The position numbers and the translations under genes were made by a program. DNA of 64,000 bases from Burkholderiales bacterium (lineage in GTDB: Bacteria; Pseudomonadota; Gammaproteobacteria; Burkholderiales; Burkholderiaceae_C), in contig JAUVWL010000003.1 of the NCBI GenBank assembly GCA_030604135.1, positions 124,001 to 188,000 of the forward strand, given 5' to 3'. Of this stretch, positions 63,389 to 64,000 are shown one piece after another; the first letter of the stretch is position 1, and the number at the start of each line of letters is the position of its first letter. The notes below the pieces were generated by a model. The model was not told the DNA's origin. It saw only the letters and a program-made list of their open reading frames with translations, and made no database searches.

Positions 63389-64000
63389 GTGATTTCCGAC
63401 TTCAACGACAAGACCGCCGTGCTCACCGGCGCCGGTTCCGGCTTTGGCCTGGAGTGCGCCCGCATCGGCGCCAAACTCGGCATGAACCTGGTGCTGGTCG
63501 ACGTGCAGCAGGACGCCCTCGACAAGGCCCGGGCTGAACTCGAAGCCGCCGGCGCCGCCGTGCTGGCAAGCAAGGTCGATGTGTCCAGCGCCGAGCAGAT
63601 GGACGCCCTGGCCCAGGCCGTGGTGCAACGCTTTGGCGCGCCGCACTTCGTGTTCAACAATGCGGGTGTGGGCTCCGGCGGCCTGATCTGGGAGAACTCG
63701 GTCAAAGACTGGGAGTGGGTGCTGGGCGTCAACCTCTGGGGCGTGATCCACGGCGTGCGCCTGTTCACCCCCCTGATGCTGGCCGCCGCCCAGGCCGACC
63801 CGGCCTACCGGGGCCACATCGTCAACACCGCCAGCATGGCCGGCCTGCTGACCCCGCCCAACATGGGCATTTACAACGTCAGCAAACACGCGGTGGTCAG
63901 CCTGACCGAAACGCTCTACCAGGACCTCAAGCTGGTGACCGACCAGGTCAGCGCCAGCGTGCTCTGCCCGTACTTCGTGCCCACCGGCATCAGCCAGAGC
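63389..64000 (+). CDS. SDR family oxidoreductase 3 (3' end cut by window edge)
   Basis: 204 residues visible from GTG 63389, open to the end of the window. TGAGSGFG cofactor loop, NNAG and catalytic YNVSK are present. AAAGGAG lies at good spacing upstream. It ends beyond the window, so the C-terminus is unknown. Substrate unknown. Confidence 0.88.
   Translation, partial: MISDFNDKTAVLTGAGSGFGLECARIGAKLGMNLVLVDVQQDALDKARAELEAAGAAVLASKVDVSSAEQMDALAQAVVQRFGAPHFVFNNAGVGSGGLIWENSVKDWEWVLGVNLWGVIHGVRLFTPLMLAAAQADPAYRGHIVNTASMAGLLTPPNMGIYNVSKHAVVSLTETLYQDLKLVTDQVSASVLCPYFVPTGISQS

Noticed and set aside
1..64000. tRNA, rRNA, insertion sequences, prophage or toxin-antitoxin genes
   Set aside because: No cloverleaf, transposase, integrase or phage-structural motif was seen on either strand.

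Overview
The window looks like chromosomal DNA of a facultatively autotrophic betaproteobacterium of the family Comamonadaceae; Hydrogenophaga-like is my best guess. The reasons are the very high G+C content, dense Burkholderiales-type gene neighbourhoods, a form IA RuBisCO operon with CbbQ/CbbO, and families of G+C-rich dispersed intergenic repeats. This placement rests on gene content and style, not on a database search. I see no tRNA, rRNA, insertion sequence, phage or CRISPR.

Layout. (1) 1-1710: a partial AraC regulator divergent from an NmrA-type NAD(P)-binding protein. (2) 1726-16189: a purine uptake and catabolism island. It holds xanthine dehydrogenase (xdhA, xdhB), a divergent LysR regulator, a complete BMP-type ABC transporter (ATPase, two permeases, lipoprotein BmpA), a Rieske oxygenase, an adenine-type deaminase, a second BmpA-like protein and guanine deaminase. 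Adenine and guanine would be deaminated to hypoxanthine and xanthine and then oxidised to urate. (3) 16180-19167 (minus): a cyanide-insensitive-type cytochrome bd oxidase (cydAB) behind a GbsR/MarR regulator. (4) 19287-28470: mostly housekeeping genes (dcd, fatty acid desaturase, zinc peptidase, GNAT, two membrane proteins, RhlE-like helicase, apaH, a CNNM/CorC-type protein). (5) 28489-34803: cbbR divergent from cbbL-cbbS-cbbQ-cbbO, that is, CO2 fixation by form IA RuBisCO with its AAA+/VWA activase. (6) 34808-37999: an XPD/DinG-like helicase carrying a RecB-like nuclease domain, divergent from a second PD-(D/E)XK-like protein. (7) 38038-42370: an amino-acid module (AGCS symporter, type I asparaginase, Asp/Glu racemase-like protein) divergent from an HTH regulator, followed by msrB.

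(8) 42994-64000: a long plus-strand locus that reads as uptake, CoA activation and beta-oxidation of an organic acid. It has an acyl-CoA synthetase, two paralogous branched-chain-type substrate-binding proteins, LivH/LivM/LivG/LivF-type transporter subunits, a bifunctional enoyl-CoA hydratase/3-hydroxyacyl-CoA dehydrogenase, a thiolase, two acyl-CoA dehydrogenases (one AidB-like), three SDRs, a PaaI-type thioesterase, an MDR-family reductase, a GST-like protein and an ElaA-like GNAT. Near-identical 14-bp palindromes sit upstream of the first gene of the transport part and the first gene of the beta-oxidation part, which suggests one TetR-type repressor (not encoded here) controls both.

Repeats matter here. 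Two families of G+C-rich dispersed repeats and REP/BIME-like palindromes fill most of the larger gaps. One repeat copy appears to have been absorbed in frame into cbbO. I see no clear phage-defence island. The best candidates for something undescribed are the helicase/nuclease pair, the Rieske oxygenase in the purine island, and the LivF-type ATPase whose Walker A lysine is arginine.
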